From assembly GCA_023213315.1 (NCBI GenBank), contig JAKCPI010000869.1:1-64000 (forward strand): a stretch of 64,000 nucleotides of DNA. Direction: 5' to 3'. The stretch comes from Euborellia annulipes (Eukaryota; Arthropoda; Insecta; Dermaptera; Anisolabididae). The translations under genes and the position numbers were made by a program. Shown piece by piece: positions 28,545 to 43,400 of this stretch; within the stretch, counting starts at the first letter, position 1, and each line of letters begins with the position of its first letter. Below the pieces are notes generated by a model that was not told where the DNA came from, made no database searches, and saw nothing but the letters and a program-made list of their open reading frames with translations.

Positions 28545-29312
28545 ATATATATGTCGTAGACAGATCGTGAAATTAGACAGTTCATGAACTGTCTAGACAT
28601 TTCATGAACTGCAGCCAGATTGTGTAATGGTCAAACAGTTACATGATCTGGCTAAAAATTTTAGACAGTTCATGAAATGCAATTGGGCCTTAGACAGATC
28701 GTGTAATGCTCGAGAATTACATGAAATGTCTAAATTTTTTAGGCAGTTCATGAACTGCCTAACAGCAGTTTTGCCGATCGTGTACTGTTTGTAAAGCAAA
28801 TAAAGATCTCGAAAACAGTCAATTTTTTTCAATATTATTATTATTATCGATTACTAAATTTTCCAAATCTTCCTCACTTTGTAAATCTTGAGTTAAGGTG
28901 CGCGTCTCGAGGTTCTAATTTTGGGAGATTCAAGCGGCCACAAATTTGAAGCTATCTACCTCAACTTTTTTTAATTAAAGCTATTTAAAATGTCTACAAC
29001 TCATAGAAGCCCTTTTTTTGATTTTAGAAAAAATAAATTTTTTTTTAGATTTATTGCATTAAATTACAAACAGTACACGATCGGCAAAACTGCTGTTAGG
29101 CAGTTCATGAACTGCCTAAAAAATTTAGACATTTCATGTAATTCTCGAGCATTACACGATCTGTCTAAGGCCCAATTGCATTTCATGAACTGTCTAAAAT
29201 TTTTAGCCAGATCATGTAACTGTTTGACCATTACACGATCTGGCTGCAGTTCATGAAATGTCTAGACAGTTCATGAACTGTCTAATTTCACGATCTGTCT
29301 ACGACATATATA
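28545..29312. mobile_element. Foldback element with ~249-bp inverted arms
   Basis: Left arm 28545-28793 and right arm 29064-29312 are near-perfect inverted copies around a 270-bp non-coding spacer. Each arm begins GTCGTAGACAGATCGTGAAA and is itself built from short palindromes such as CAGTTCATGAACTG and TTTCATGAA. The outer edges lie in TATATA sequence. The arms read as ORFs on both strands only because they are palindromic. A MITE or foldback transposon is likely; the superfamily is unknown. It lies between the RBKS 5' end and an orphan exon. Confidence 0.65.
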
Positions 29313-29313
29313 T

Positions 29314-29580
29314 GACCCTCCACATGAAAAGTTACAGTACCAAATAAATTTTCAGAAGAGCCGATTAAAAAAAGTTGAAAAAAATCGATTTTTTTTTTTA
29401 TTACTGATTTCGATTCCATTTTTTTTCATAACCAAAATTTTAAAAATTCATATCTTCTTAACAAAAAATGATAAAAAAAATTCTAAAAACACAGGCTTGC
29501 TCAGCAGGGTTCTGTACAGAAAGCGTAAAAACTCAATTTTGACCCCGGTGAAGATTTGGTACCTTTTCATGTGGACGGTC
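29314..29580. mobile_element. MITE with GACCCTCCACATG ends
   Basis: Starts GACCCTCCACATGAAAAG and ends CTTTTCATGTGGACGGTC, an inverted repeat of about 20 bp with few mismatches. It abuts the foldback element. The interior is T/A-rich without coding. Confidence 0.5.
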
Positions 29581-30013
29581 TCTTAAAATACCAATTTATA
29601 TGCGAGAAAGTGTATGAAATGTTGTGCAAATATAAGCTATATAAAATTGATACAAAAAAAAACTCATTTTAGTTTCCCAACATGCGTCAATCCAATCGCC
29701 AGATTCCAAAAATATATCTAAATATTTGAAAAAGTAATTAAAAATATAAGATCGACAGTGAATAGAATCTCTGCAACTGGGAACAGACGGAAATTCTAAT
29801 CAGATAATATTAATAAGGAAAAAGAAAATACTTTAAAAAAATCTGCATCTTCTAATACTGAAAACAATGAAGCTCAAAATAATTAAATTTGGTACCACGT
29901 TGAAAATGTACTTTCTATTATATATATATATATATAAGAAGAATCAAAAAAGTGTTATTGGTAGAATATAAATTAAGAATTTTGAATAAATAATCTCTAA
30001 AATGTCATTTCAG

Positions 30014-30086
30014 ATCTGATTCAGATAAAGTTGCTGGAGAGCGCCACGAACAAATGTCCGCTTTCTTTAAAAGTAAGATTCAAATG
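30014..30086 (+). CDS. Orphan coding-like exon, unknown gene
   Basis: Preceded by TGTCATTTCAG and followed by GTAAGATATT. After one base it reads 24 codons without stop (SDSDKVAGERHEQMSAFFKS then KIQM), with a balanced residue mix unlike the Lys/Asn/Phe-rich chance ORFs around it. No partner exons were found on the plus strand within the window, and I do not recognise the family. It could be part of an uncharacterised gene whose other exons are short, or a chance exon. Confidence 0.35.
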
Positions 30087-30436
30087 GTAAGATATTAATT
30101 AATATTATTATGTAGGAGATTTATTATTTAAAAACTATAAATATAAAGCTTTTTATTTAAATCAATTTGTCTTATTTATTTTTTTAAAACAATTAACATT
30201 CACATTACTTATTCATATCATTAAAATTCATAAGGTAACAACGATCAGATTAATAAAAAAAAACAAAAAAAAAAAACATTTGATTTCATATCGAAATGTT
30301 GTATTAATTATAACAGAAAAACATCGGATTTTGTGTTTATGTCAAAAATATTAGGATAAACTTATCCAGAACAAAGCGGCGCAATCAGGTGGGAGGGGGG
30401 TTTGGGTGTAAAATTCTTCCCAGTATAGAGAAAAAA

Positions 30437-30553
30437 TAGTAGGATAATAAAAAGAGAGCAGCTAGTTTTCTTTCTTTATTAAACCCTCATAAGCAATGAG
30501 GGTTTAATAAAAGAAAATGAAAACTAGCTGCTCTCTCTTTTATTATCCTACTA
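30437..30553. repeat. Near-perfect short hairpin
   Basis: Arms 30437-30490 and 30496-30553 (about 54 bp each) are inverted copies with a few mismatches and a 5-base loop (AAGCA). The stem contains AGAGAGCAGCTAGTTTTC. It could be a small MITE or a hairpin RNA precursor. Confidence 0.6.
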
Positions 30554-30659
30554 CATCAACTACACAGCTATAGGGAAAAAACCTCCAAGAAAAAAAATAT
30601 TTTCATTTAAAAAAATGTTTGATTTTTATTAATCATAAAACCTTAGAAGGATCCTGGTA

Positions 30660-30855
30660 AATTTTTTTTTTTTTTTTTATTCTTTTAAGGTCTTTTTCGG
30701 CATCGGAGGCCATTTAGACCCCGTCCCTATTTATTTCAATTGATTGGTATCTAATTCAATTGAAATAAATTTTGACGCCTCGAACGGGATGCGAACCCGC
30801 GATCCTTGGCCAGCCAAAAGGCACCTTAACCACAACACCAAGGCCCGAGGGCAAT
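30660..30855 (-). mobile_element. tRNA-derived SINE (family S2)
   Basis: Minus strand head GCCCTCGGGCCTTGGTGTTG, GGTTAAGGTGCC as A-box region, GATCGCGGGTTCGCATCCCG as B box, then a middle with AATTGAAATAAATAGGGAC and GGGGTCTAAATGGCC, and a 3' A-run. A poly-T stretch on the plus strand marks its tail. Confidence 0.6.
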
Positions 30856-31265
30856 CCTGGTTAAGGTCAAGTTCCTTTAAAAAAAAAAAAAAAATTATAC
30901 CCTTACTCCTCAGAAGCAAATCCTGGTTGCGCCATTAAATCTTTAAAAAAGTTTTTTTGTTAAAATCTTTTGAAAAATATGAAAAAAATATATTACAGTC
31001 GAGACATTCTTTAATTCTAGAAATTTCAGCTCCACTCTAAAACAGTGACAGCAATAATTTCCCCCTACAAGAATCTTTTCTCCGATCACAATCAGATATT
31101 TAACACGCGGTAGTTGATTTACCGCAATATCACGTTAGATAGATACTTTCTTCGTCTATCACAATTTCTTTATTGCACTTGGTTTCTCGTTCGATCAACT
31201 CGACTGTACGAAAAGTCTGTTTTTAACTAATTTAAGTAGTTTGGTGATAATAATCCCCGTCGGTT

Positions 31266-31271
31266 TTTATT
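31266..31271 (-). terminator. Possible polyadenylation signal of the CD36-family gene
   Basis: AATAAA on the minus strand about 175 bp past the stop codon at 31446. The first good match downstream, though chance matches are common in this AT-rich DNA. Confidence 0.35.
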
Positions 31272-31445
31272 AGTCTCTTTTGATTTTAGTTTGGCAACTC
31301 GGGCGGATATACTCATTCACATAAAATAAGTGCAAAGGGTTATTTTGAGCTTATATTAAAAAAATTTTCTTTGGATTTCCTATTCCTTCCCCTTTTATGA
31401 AGTTCACCAAATTTGATCCTTCCAAGTGAACTTCTTGAGCATTTG

Positions 31446-34400
31446 TCATTCAAGTTTTGTCTGATCTGACTTTTGATCACTAAGTTCCTGGGTTTTATTC
31501 AATTGTGACATAATTGTTTCAACTGGTGAGATTTGAGTAGGTCCAACTGGTCCTCCTAAATTATGAATAGCACCCCGAACAGCGCCCTTGGGTACGTCAT
31601 TCCTTAGATTGTTAGTCCGTTCTAGAATTTGACGACGGCGTTCTTGTTGTTTGTTGTTCCAGTGCAGGTAAAAGCCGAAAGCGGCCAATAACACTCCCAC
31701 GATGATCATCGCCCATTTAATCACATCAAATATGTATAAATAGGAAAGTGCGCTTTGCAAAAGATCGAAATATTTCGTATCTATATGGAAAGCCTGAAAG
31801 TAACAAAAGATCATTAATTATTGATTGAGGGATTTCAGGGTTGCTGCAATGCACGAACCTTTCGAAATTATTAGATTAATTCGGGAATTTTTTCATCTAT
31901 TTGTTCAACTAGCAAAACTCTACGATGATAAAAAAAAAGGAGTAGGCAGAGCTGTTGCAAGTACTTTTCAAAAGTACTTAAGTATTAAGTAACCAGTACT
32001 TGGAAATTTTTTTTTTTAGTTCCAGTACCCAGTATTAAGTACTTAAACATTTTTTTTCTATAAAGTTTTAAGACTTAATATAAGTATTTTAAGTATTTTT
32101 TAAAAATACTAAGTAGTTTTGTTTTTTTTTAATCCAGTACCAGTACTTTTTTGAAAAAGTACCGGAAATAAAAAGTACTGGTACTGGAAGAAAAATATAA
32201 GTAGGCCCAACTTTAAGTACTTTTTAAAATACTAAGTAGTTTTTTGGAAACCAATACCAGTATTTTTTCGAAAAAGTACTGGAAATCTCAAATACTAATA
32301 TTTGTTTTAAAAAGTATTGGAAATTTCAGTACCAGTACACCAAATTTAAAAGTACTTTAAATAAAGTACTGGAAGTACTGAGTAGTTTTTTTAAGTACTA
32401 AAAGTACTGAGTACCTCAGCTCTGGGAGTTGGGCATTATGATTCACAGTGAACAATTTTTTTTTAATGATCGAAACAGAAGTAAAAAAATCATTATCATT
32501 TTCCTAGTTGGGTCTGCCGTTTCGCTAGAAACAAGCCTAACTAAGGAGGAAGAATAAGATCCAGTCGTGGTTGTCATCGTGCTGATATAATAATAAATAA
32601 ATAATAAATACCTCTTCGACCCATATAATTGGATATAATCCCTCAGAGACATTAGCCATTGGTGTTACTTCTTCAAGTTGCCTAACTGGAACATTGAATT
32701 GCAGCCTTTTAGCACCCCTTAAAGGAATTCCAATTTCCTGTTAAAAAACATGAGAAGTTTTTTAGTCACCTTTCTATTGTTAAATAAAAAAAAATTATAA
32801 ATAATGAAATAAAACTCTACAAAATTGTTTGCATTATAATTAGGGACACGAAACGATACTTTTGTTTCGATACTAATACTTTTTTACTCATATGAGTACT
32901 TGATTGTCGGTATCGAATGAAAAGTATTCATTCAAATATTAATTTTTTTAAAAGTCTTTTAGGCATCATAGGCCAAAAACCTTACACAAATATTTTAATA
33001 ACGATTCTGAAACGAATATCGCATTTTCTTTTATGTTTTTTTTGCTCTCGTTATCATGGGCGTAACTAGGGGGTCCCGCCCCCCCCAGAAGGTTCGTGGC
33101 CCCCGCCCCAAGAAAAATTGAAACAATATGGACCTTCCAGCCCTCCCAGCCAAAATCCCAAGTTACGCCCATGTTCGTTACTAAACTATGTTTTTTTTAT
33201 GAATAGGAAGTTGAAATATAACAATGTCGATATTTTGTGGTTTAGAGTTTATATCATCATGTTCCTAATAATTAATTATTAATAATGGAAAATTTGATAC
33301 TTATTAATAAATAAAACAGGGGCGTATATGGGGGGGGGTAGGCCGAGGGCCAGCCCCCCCCCCCCCGGAATTTTCTAAATGCATATAGCCCTATAGGGAT
33401 ATAGAGACAATAATGGGTCTCGCCCCCCCCCCCCCGAAATTTTTGCTCGGCCCCGCAGCACGAAAATCCCAGGTTCCGCAAAAGAGTGAAATGTTCCGCG
33501 AACGGCACATGAAAAAAATATCGGTTCCGAGGGTGGAAAAAATTTTGCTTCTCTAAAAAAAAAAAAGGTAAAATATTTTATATTTTTACGGACGGGAAAA
33601 ATTTTGGTTCTGCGAAAAACAAAATTTTTGAGAACAGGCCCTCCCCCCAAAAAAAATTTCTATATACGCCCCTGAAATAAAATAATACCCTTTAATATAA
33701 CATTAAATTACTTATTTAATTTTTTTTTTTTTTGTAAATTGTAATCACTAGGCCTACATTTACGTAAAAGTGCGCAAATATTATAGACAAAATTATAGAC
33801 AGACTTTTATTTTGACCAAGTCCGTATTTTGATTGAGAAAGCCCCCGAAAAAGAAAAAAAAATCACTCGGGGCCACGCGATATACCCCCGAGGGGGGGCC
33901 TCCTGGTGTCCAATACTCTGAGGACAGTGGCATATATCGCACTGATCGGTGTACCCTTTGATCGACGTCAAGGGCCTATGATGCCGAAAAGACTTAAAAA
34001 CAAAAAAAAAATACTAGATACTTTACTGGTATCGATACTTTCCTTTCAATACGATACCAAGTACAAGTACCGATACTTTTTTTTCGATACCACATCCCTA
34101 ATTATAATATAAATCAAACAACAAAATCAAGATGATATTAGGACATAAGAAAGATTATAATTTTTTTATTTACCGGTTCTAAGTCAATGTATGTTACATG
34201 TTTTTTTAAATCTGGCACAAGCCCCTCGACGAATTCTAAGAGATGAGATTCACCCCATAAAAAGTGAGGATTAGAAAACAAAACATACGATCCTAAAAAA
34301 ATACAGAAAATTTTACAAAAATAAATCAAAAAACATTAAACTTTTAATTAAATGATATATACCAAGACAAGGAAATAGTCGCTGAGTTCCATTAGCAGGA

Positions 34401-37400
34401 CATAAAGTAAAATTATTTTCTTTACAGAAACAAGTGTTCATATCTTCTGTGTAACTATAAGACTCAGATTCTACTTGATATCGATATGCATTTAGTCCTT
34501 TAAATTTCAATTCTCTACTGAATTTTGCTGATACACTTCTGTAAAAGAGAAGAAGACAACGAAAATTTTAATTAAAAAAAAATAAATAATCAAGGGATTA
34601 TTAATTTAACCTGCATATGTCCGGAGAGAAAAATTCTAAATCGCTTTTGTCCAAAAAAGGAGCATAAATAGTTGTATCTGTGCCTTGGATTTTATTGCAT
34701 GTTCCTCCGCTCCATATATCCATGGAAGTCTGACCCTTCCAGGCTTTGATTTGACCTAAAGTTGACACATCGTTTATTCCCCTGGACATAAGGAAAGTAC
34801 GATCTCGAATTGAGTTTAATATTTTCGTATCTTCTTCAGTTTCTGATGATTGGTAAAGGAGAGAGTGATTTATTTCAAGAGGTGCTTCAGCTGAAGTGTT
34901 TTTCTAAAAAATAAAAAATTAAATAATAAATTTGTAGTAAAAAAAAAAAAAAAAATTATTCAAAATATTCCTACCGGTCTTAAAAATCCGAAGCTATAAA
35001 GATCAGGCTCTGATTCCCAGACGGTGTTTGGCAACTTTGGTTTCATCTGATTGCAAGCCATGGTTGCCATAGGATTTTTATGATGGTCTTTGCAACTGAT
35101 AATAGGCTGACCGTCGAAAAGTAAATTTCTTACATTACCTAAGGAGAATTTAATTATTATTAGAAATAACTTTTTTTGATGTCGAGACCAGGTTAAAAAA
35201 CTAAAAATAATTTGAGAAAATTAGATTTATAGCTGAATAAAATTTGATGATGAGTAGCAGGATGACGAAAGAAAAGCATTCATTTATTCAAGGCCCATTA
35301 AGCATACGTTCCGGTCTCCGTCGAGGCCATCTTCAGAGCTTATGCGCTGTCAATATGAGATAAATATAAGTTGAAGAGAAGTTTCTGTTGATGTTATGGA
35401 ATGGAAAAGAGCAAGTAGAGGTGCAGCAAATAAAGAGAGCCTTTGGATGCCAAATGCCGAAAAGGAGACGTTTCGGAGAAAATTTATTCGTCCATCCTCA
35501 GTTAGGCACAAAGTTATCATTGTTGTTGTGGCACGAATTTGTGCACATGTATATTTTTTTGTAAAAAACTTTGACAACTTTGTGCCTGATTAGTTTATAA
35601 GCCTACAAGGACTGAGGATGGACGAATAAAATTTTGTCCGGAACGTCTCTCTTTCGGCATTTGGCATCCTAAGGCTCTCTTTATTTGCTGCACCTGTATT
35701 TGCCCTTTTCCATTCAATAAGAGATAAATATTATAAACTCAATTATACAATTCATAACGTTGAAGTTACAATTTAAATATATAAATGTAAATAAATATTT
35801 ACAGGTTTAAACAATTGAGTCTATTATTAGAATAGCGACAGTCTAATCAACTACAGGTAATTATCTCATATAGACAGCCTGAAGATCCTGAAGATGGTCT
35901 CGACCGAGACCGAAATGTTAGCCTAACGGACCATAAAAAAATGAAATAAATGCTAGCTCCTTTTCTTTCTTCATCCTGCTACTCATCAATAAAAATAAAT
36001 TAATAGTAAATAAAGTTTATATAATTTATATCTGGGGCATTCCACACTAAGTTCAACGGTTTGAAAAATTATTCAAAATAAGAGAAAGTAAAAATTAATT
36101 GTATTTTTTCTTGAAAACTACACAAAAAAAAAAAGTTGGAAAGCGGACCATTTTTTTGGAGTTATGAGCAAAAAACCAAAAAAGAGGTTTTTTTTTTAAT
36201 TTGAACAGGTGATCAAAAAAATCCAAAAAGTTACCAGGAGGAGTTTTTAAAGGGTTACTACAAAATACCAAAAAATGGAGGAAATAAAAAATAAAGATTT
36301 TTCAAAACGTTCGATTTGGGTTGGAATGCACCATATACAGTAAGTAAGATACAATCTTATTTAAAAAAAAAAGGAAAAAAATAATAGTGACAATGTCAAA
36401 CAATATCCCTAAACTCATATTAAAGTTAATTAAATTTTTTAGGCTGGTCGATTTATGTCAAAAGTTGAAGATTAATTTTATTTTATTGTTTATTCATTGT
36501 ACTTATAAATTTAATCAATTCTTATAATCAAGTGATTAAATTATAAAAGATGGTATAGAAAAAAATTTGGCATCTTGCATGCACGCAGGGGATCTTATCA
36601 AGATCTTAAGAGGTTTATGACTTATATTCACATTTTTAAAATTTATATCTTTCAGATCCCTTGAGTTTTTTTTTTTTATCTTTAGGTATATTTAAGTTTT
36701 GTCTTAAAAAAAAAAGATTAAAAGTTAGATTCCCCTCATCGATAGGCAACCGACTCTACAGAGATGAATATTTGGTAGTGAGTCTTAGTAGGCGAAAAAA
36801 TTTAAAAAATGGAAGAATTTATTTTTAAATTTAGATCGAATTACTTCTAAATAAACAAAAAAAAAAGCCAAAATAAATTATTTATTATAGAATAGTTTCA
36901 CAACAGTGCAATTTTAAAGTCAAAAAAAGACTCTTAAAAAACTTTATCTATTATTTCCTCTCTTAATCATTTCGTATTTTTGTGTTGACGTTAAAGAGGA
37001 AAAACGCGGCCGAGGGCAGGGGGGTAGGACTGGCATGAAAATTGAGAAAGACATGCCAACCTTGACTAGTGGTCACAAGATGTAAACGTCAAAGAGAAAA
37101 AAAAAACAATATCTAAATAAATTAATATAAACGAAAAGAACCTAAATTCAGAAAAAACTTGATCTATATAAATGAAAGAAAAATATTTTTTCGCCAATTT
37201 TTTTTACCTGTGAGGAAGATGTCGGAATAATCTAAAAATATATCGTGAAGAATTCCATTTGCAATTGCAAGCATTTCCTGTCCAAGCATCTCTTCTATTG
37301 ACCAGATAGTGGACTAAAAAAAAATGAGGAAAATAATTCAAAAAAATATAAGAATTGAGAGTGCAACATTAATTAAAATTCATTGGATTCTTTTTAATCA

Positions 37401-40400
37401 ACCTTATTAAAAGAGCTTAAAAATATCAATTTAGTCATCAATAAATTACTAGACGAATTAATCTATTACTAGCTTCCCCCCCTCCCTGGAGCTTCCTCCA
37501 GTTAGCGAGGAATATCCAAACTTTAACAAATATTTTTCGACAATGGAGATATAATGCTTATTAATTAAAATTAATTGATAATCAATATAATGAAGCAAGA
37601 GCTTCAAATTCAATTAAAAAAGTTTATACATGGAGGGGGGGGGAGAGAACAAAATGTCTAGCTCTCTCTATAATAGATGTTCTATTTATTGAATGTGGAT
37701 TATAAACAGATGGAAGTTAAAAATAAAATTGAAGATAGAAACTCACCACAAGAGGGGCATCAATAATGGTGACGACGTCATCTTCGGTGAGGCCTGCGCC
37801 AGTACTCGAAGGATCAAATTTTAATAGAGCACGTTGTTCGTACCAAATAGCATCAATATCTGGGAAATTAGCATCATGATGACGTTCAATCGTTTTTCTA
37901 AAGATTAAAAAGAAATTTTATTTATATATTTTAATTGTAAAGACAAATATTTAGAAGAAAATTTACTTACTTGTAGGCATATGGACCTATTTCTTTAAAA
38001 ATTGGTTTATTTCCATTGTAAATTTCGTCAGGATTAGTAATGTTAAAAAAATAAACTTTTAATGTCAGTGGAATTGGAGGTTTTTTCCAAATTTTATAAG
38101 CGTCTGTCCCGTATTCAAGTTTTACGTTCTGAAAAAAATAAGAATGTTAAAAGAATTGAAGACAAAATTTCATTTCAGAAAATTAAATATGCAAACTATC
38201 ATCACTATATTTATATAATTTAACAAGACATGTGAGTGTTCTTTATTGATGAGGCCAAACATCCCATGGCCCCCGGGAATCGAACCCAGGATCTCCGCCT
38301 TTCCGGGGCATAGGCGTGCTATCCATTGCACCAGGCCACCGGACCCTCGACCTGCACCAATAAAACTCACTTCCCCTTATATGCAGTTAGTCGCGCAAGT
38401 TACTAACTCGTAACGAATAGGTGAAAAACTTTAAAGAAAAATTTTCCACCTATGCGCCGCTTGGTTAACCAGTAGAGGGACAGATATCTGGATCTGCTCT
38501 AACACACTACTGTAAGCAGCAAAGCCCAGAGGGCAGCGGGGTTAAGTTATAGCTAAATATTTTTCGACATCTATTATTTGAAAAAGATAATAGTATTCAA
38601 AATACCTCGATTCGGACTTTAACTGAGTCATAGATATTTATATAAACTAGATAGAATGATGGAATAGTAATCTTGGCAGTAGGGAAGAAAATTTCTCTTG
38701 TTGTCGCGCTTGTAGCGGTAGCGTCCAGTGGACGACTAGGCTAAAGTGGTCTTCAATGACAAAATGAGGATATACATTTTAAAGAGCATCTAAAAAATAA
38801 TTGATTTAAGAATTTGTTGGAGCGAATTTTGAGAAAATCGAAAAAATCTGAAAAAGTACAGTAAAATAGTAGTAGTAGTACTTTTTGGGCGATTTTGTTC
38901 AAAATCTTCGTGTCACGTCCCAGGGAGGAATAACATAAATATAAAATTTTTACTCCTAACTCTTTTCGTTCTTGAGTATTTTGTTCACAGATACACACGC
39001 ACACACAGACAGACAGACCATGTCGCGAAAACCACTTTTTCGGATTCAGGGGACCTCAAAACGTATTTATTCATCAAATTCTAGACATCGAATTTTTGAC
39101 ACGAATCCAATAATTTCTCTCCATACATAGGTAAGAGAAAGTAAAAAGAAAGTTAGCCAGTAGAGAACAGATTCATTTTATTTTCTCTTATCTAAATATG
39201 TAACATATAGTGAGAAATTATTTCGATCATGTCAAAAAATCGATGACGAGATTTTGATGGATATACACGTTTTGAGGTCCCCTGAGTCCAAAAAAGTGGG
39301 TACCGCAAATTGGTCTGTGGGTGTGTAATGATTTTAAGCATGAAGGAAATTTGCTACGAGCTTAGAATTTTATATATAATTCCAATAAAATTAATTCATA
39401 TATCCGAAAAAAGTAAGGATGTGCAGATGGGAGTTGAACCACGGATCCCCCAGTTTGTACTCAGAGTGCCCTTACCACTAGACCACAGCACGGCATTCGG
39501 GTATATGAATTCACTCAGAAAGCAATTTGTGGCGCCGAATTTGGGTCCATTTCTTCTGATGCTTTCTTTGTTTTTTTACAATCTTCAATCAAGAGATTGG
39601 CTCTTTGGAATTTATTTACTATTTGATATCGTGTATCAGCGGCTCTATAACTAATCCAAAGCCAATATTATAAACAAAATTCTTTGTGATAGTTTCTCAT
39701 TTATTTGTATTGAAAATGATGATATGACAATAAGATGACACCCATAATATAAAGGTTTTACAATCTTTCCTGGAGTTTGCGGTCCTTTCCTCATTATTAT
39801 TAATATATTACACAATATACTATATATATTAGTGCTGTAATGTGCCATGAACATCAAATATATTAATACAAAAAACGAAAATGACGCAGGCTAATAGGGA
39901 AAAAATTAACATATTGATTCATTATTATGAAATGAATAAGTAAATTTTATATAAAGACATTTTTAAGAAGTTAAAGAAGATTAAAACATCAATTCAAGGG
40001 TACTAAATTAAAAAAAAAAAAAAAAAAACTTATGCAACTTTACGAGTGATGGATGGATTCGCTTAGAGGAGGAACCGGAAAGTTATCTCGGAATAATTCT
40101 TTCCAGGTCCTTGAGATAATCGTAGATAGGTAAATTTTATTTTATAAAATAATTGCGCTTTTTCTTTGTTAAATGCTTTTTTTATGTGATTTTTAAATCG
40201 TAAAATATCTGGTGTGATTAGTCGCACAACAACTCTCTTATCATCGACAATAGTTATTTTCTGTGCATGTCACACTATATTTTCTGTATCGACATAAATT
40301 TAAATTTCAGCAGTACATTAGAATTCTATTTATAAATAGAGAAAAATATTTATATTTTTCCGATGAAGTACAATAAGAGTAAAGTGTTTTTCAAACAATT

Positions 40401-43400
40401 TTGAGGGCGAAATGAGAATATAGGCAATATTTTAAAGAGAATATTTTTCGGAGACGGAGAACTTCAATATTTAATTCTTGATGAGCCGCAGTGACACCTT
40501 CAAATACTAGATGTTCAGTAGGTGAAATTAAAAATTCTTTAATTAATTTTTAATATTTTATTAAAAATTTTTTAGGCTCTGACGATGATCCAGGATCGAA
40601 CTGTGTAAATTTGCAAATAACAGTCATTCAAAACTTTTAATAAAATATCAAAAATTAATTAAAGAATTTTTAATTTCACCAACTGAATATCTATTAGTAT
40701 TTGACGGTATCCCTGCGGCTCATCAAGAATTAAATGTTTTAAAGAGAATTTAAAAAAAATAATTGATTTATAAACTTATGGCACTCGCTTATTGGGGGGG
40801 CAAACATTTTTTTTTCTTAAAATTTACTTTCAAATGGGTACTCAAATTTGGCCAAAACATATTTAATTTAATTAATTGTTTAATTTTGTACAGTTTGTAT
40901 ACTCGTAGATGTATTTTGGAGTATTTTATTTAGAATAATATAAAATTTTATAAAATTCAGAGCCCTTGGGGGGGGGGGGGGGCAAATGCCCCCCAAAAAC
41001 GACGCCACTGTATTTAAATATGATAGATTGCTAATTTCAGTCTACTAAATCTATAGATTTAGTAGATTTATAAATCTAAAAATAAACATCATTTAAAAAA
41101 AAATAATAATCAAAGTAAGGAGAATTCATATATGGTTCAAGTACAAATTGTCCCCTTTTCTCGTCGGAATCTAAGAAATTTTGGTAATAAATTCCACACT
41201 CTATTAAGGATTTTTGATTCTATGTAAATTTTTTTTTTCCAACTATCATAATATTTATAGAATTTAGGAATTGATATGATCAATTTATCGACAGGTCAAT
41301 GGCAGAAGTTTATCAGATCTCACATACAGTTTAATAACAGCATAATACTCGTTTTAAAATTTATTAATATTTCATTTTCAGGTGTTTTTTTTTGTCGATT
41401 AATTGATTGAAACTAATTAGTAAAACTAATCTTTTAAAGAAGTAAGTACCGATTAAAAGAACATGTAATCAAACTTTTAAAGTTGATAAATTTAGCGGAA
41501 GTATATGTATGATAAAAAATTTAAAGGTATCGCACAACTTTCAATTACTGAATAGTTTTTATATTTTACTCGAGCAGGAATTGTATATGTAAATTGCTAA
41601 TTGTATTTTTGAAGTGAAAAGATTTTTCGCCAAAGAAATTTTCACTTCGATCGTGAGGTCAAGCAAACTTGTGATTAAAACCATTTTTTCCGACTATTTA
41701 ATATTATTTTGGTCAGAGATTGTTCGACTAGATTCAAATAGTGAAATTCTTTAAATTTCAAAAATATCTGAAATAATTAATTCAATTTTTTTTTTAAATT
41801 AGAATATCTCAAAACATGTATTTCCATTGAAATCTCGGTTTTGAAATTTTTTAATTTTTTTTTTTACGTGAAGTAAAAATTTTGATTGTAGCTTTAAGAT
41901 GACAAAGCCTTAACAAAATTAAAAATTTTCAAATAAAACAAATTTTTGATCCCTTTTTACTTTCTCTTACCTCTATAGGGATCGTGCGTGAAACATAGAG
42001 GCAGCACTATAGCCTAAGTAAGCGCTGTCTAGTGTTCTTTTGACAAACTTTGTGGAATGTAAACATTCATTGCAAACAACATAAAATATTTTAAAAAATG
42101 GAAAAAATAATAAAATACTGATTTCAACTAGTTGTCAGTAATATTATACGCGGCCACAATGATGAAAAAGAGAAAAAAAATATTCAACTCAAATCATGTC
42201 TATGCGGTAGTTGAAAAAACAAATAATTTTGAAAGTGTCATAAGCGTCAAAGTCACATTTAAATCCAAATCATTCGTTTTATATTCAAGTTCTCATCAAT
42301 ATCAGGAAATAATGAATTTGGAACTTTAGATAAAATTTTAAAGTTCTTAATTCGTTCAATATGTATCCTTACAGAAGCAATGTTGCAGGTTATGTTTCAT
42401 CTACTTCTTCTGGGGTGAATAGGTCTTGTGACCAAAAAGAGGATTTATTAGTACTTATTAGTTTATTATTTATTAGTACTAGCAGCTTTTAGTAATTTAC
42501 GAATTTTTAATAGCCGGATACCTCACAAGGATTGTATATTTTTACTTTCTCTTACCTATGTATATATGTAATATATATATAGAGAGAAAGTATTGGTTTC
42601 ATGTCAAAAATTCGATGTCGAGATTTTGATGGATCTTCACGTTTTGAGGTCCCCTGAATCCAAAAAAGTGGTTTTCGCGACATGGTCTGTCTGTGTGTGT
42701 GTGTGTGTTCAATTTTAAGCAGGAAGGAATTGAGCTAGGAGGTTGAAATGTTATATTTAAGTTAAACACCCCCCGGGACCGGAAAAATAAGCTTTTAATC
42801 AAAATTGGCCAAAGAGTACTAGTACTTTACTGATGTACTTTTTCAGTTTTTTTCGATTTTCTCAAAATTCGCTCTAACGATTTTGATTAAAATTCAAAAA
42901 TCAATTATTTTTTGGATGCTCTTTCAAATGTATATTCTCGTTTTGCCCTCAAAATTGTTTGAAGCACACTTTACTCTTGTATTTCATAGGGAAGATAGGA
43001 GAAATGGTTGCCATGGTTACAAAATATAAATATTTTCCCATACTTATAAATTTTACATCTGAATTCAAATATTCCCTACTGCCGGGAACTAAATACATGT
43101 CGACACAAAAATCTGGTGTGACTACAGCACACAACTTTCTCTTACCTTCGGTAATCGAAAGTTGTGTTCTGTGCTTGTCACACCAGATTTTTTAAAAATA
43201 TTTTTGCTTCCAGGAAAAGACGGATGTTCCGATTTTTCGTTGTTTATAAAATGAGTATTACTACAAATTCTCGAATTTTGATTTGGTACCCAGTCTTTTG
43301 GGTTTTCTCTGAAATGGAAAAAAGTTTTAAGGTTAAGTTTTTATTATGAAATAAATGTCATAAATATTATGAACCTGGTTAACAAAATGAGTTATTTACA

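Larger units (their letters stand above)
32841..34100. mobile_element. hAT-type element, non-autonomous, with nested insertions
   Basis: Begins TAGGGACACGAAACGATACT and ends with the near complement ...CGATACCACATCCCTA. Flanked by identical ATTATAAT (32833-32840 and 34101-34108), a perfect 8-bp target duplication. GATACTTTT-type motifs repeat near both ends. Two smaller elements sit inside (33055-33173, 33317-33674). It lies in the intron between exons 8 and 9 of the CD36-family gene. Confidence 0.75.
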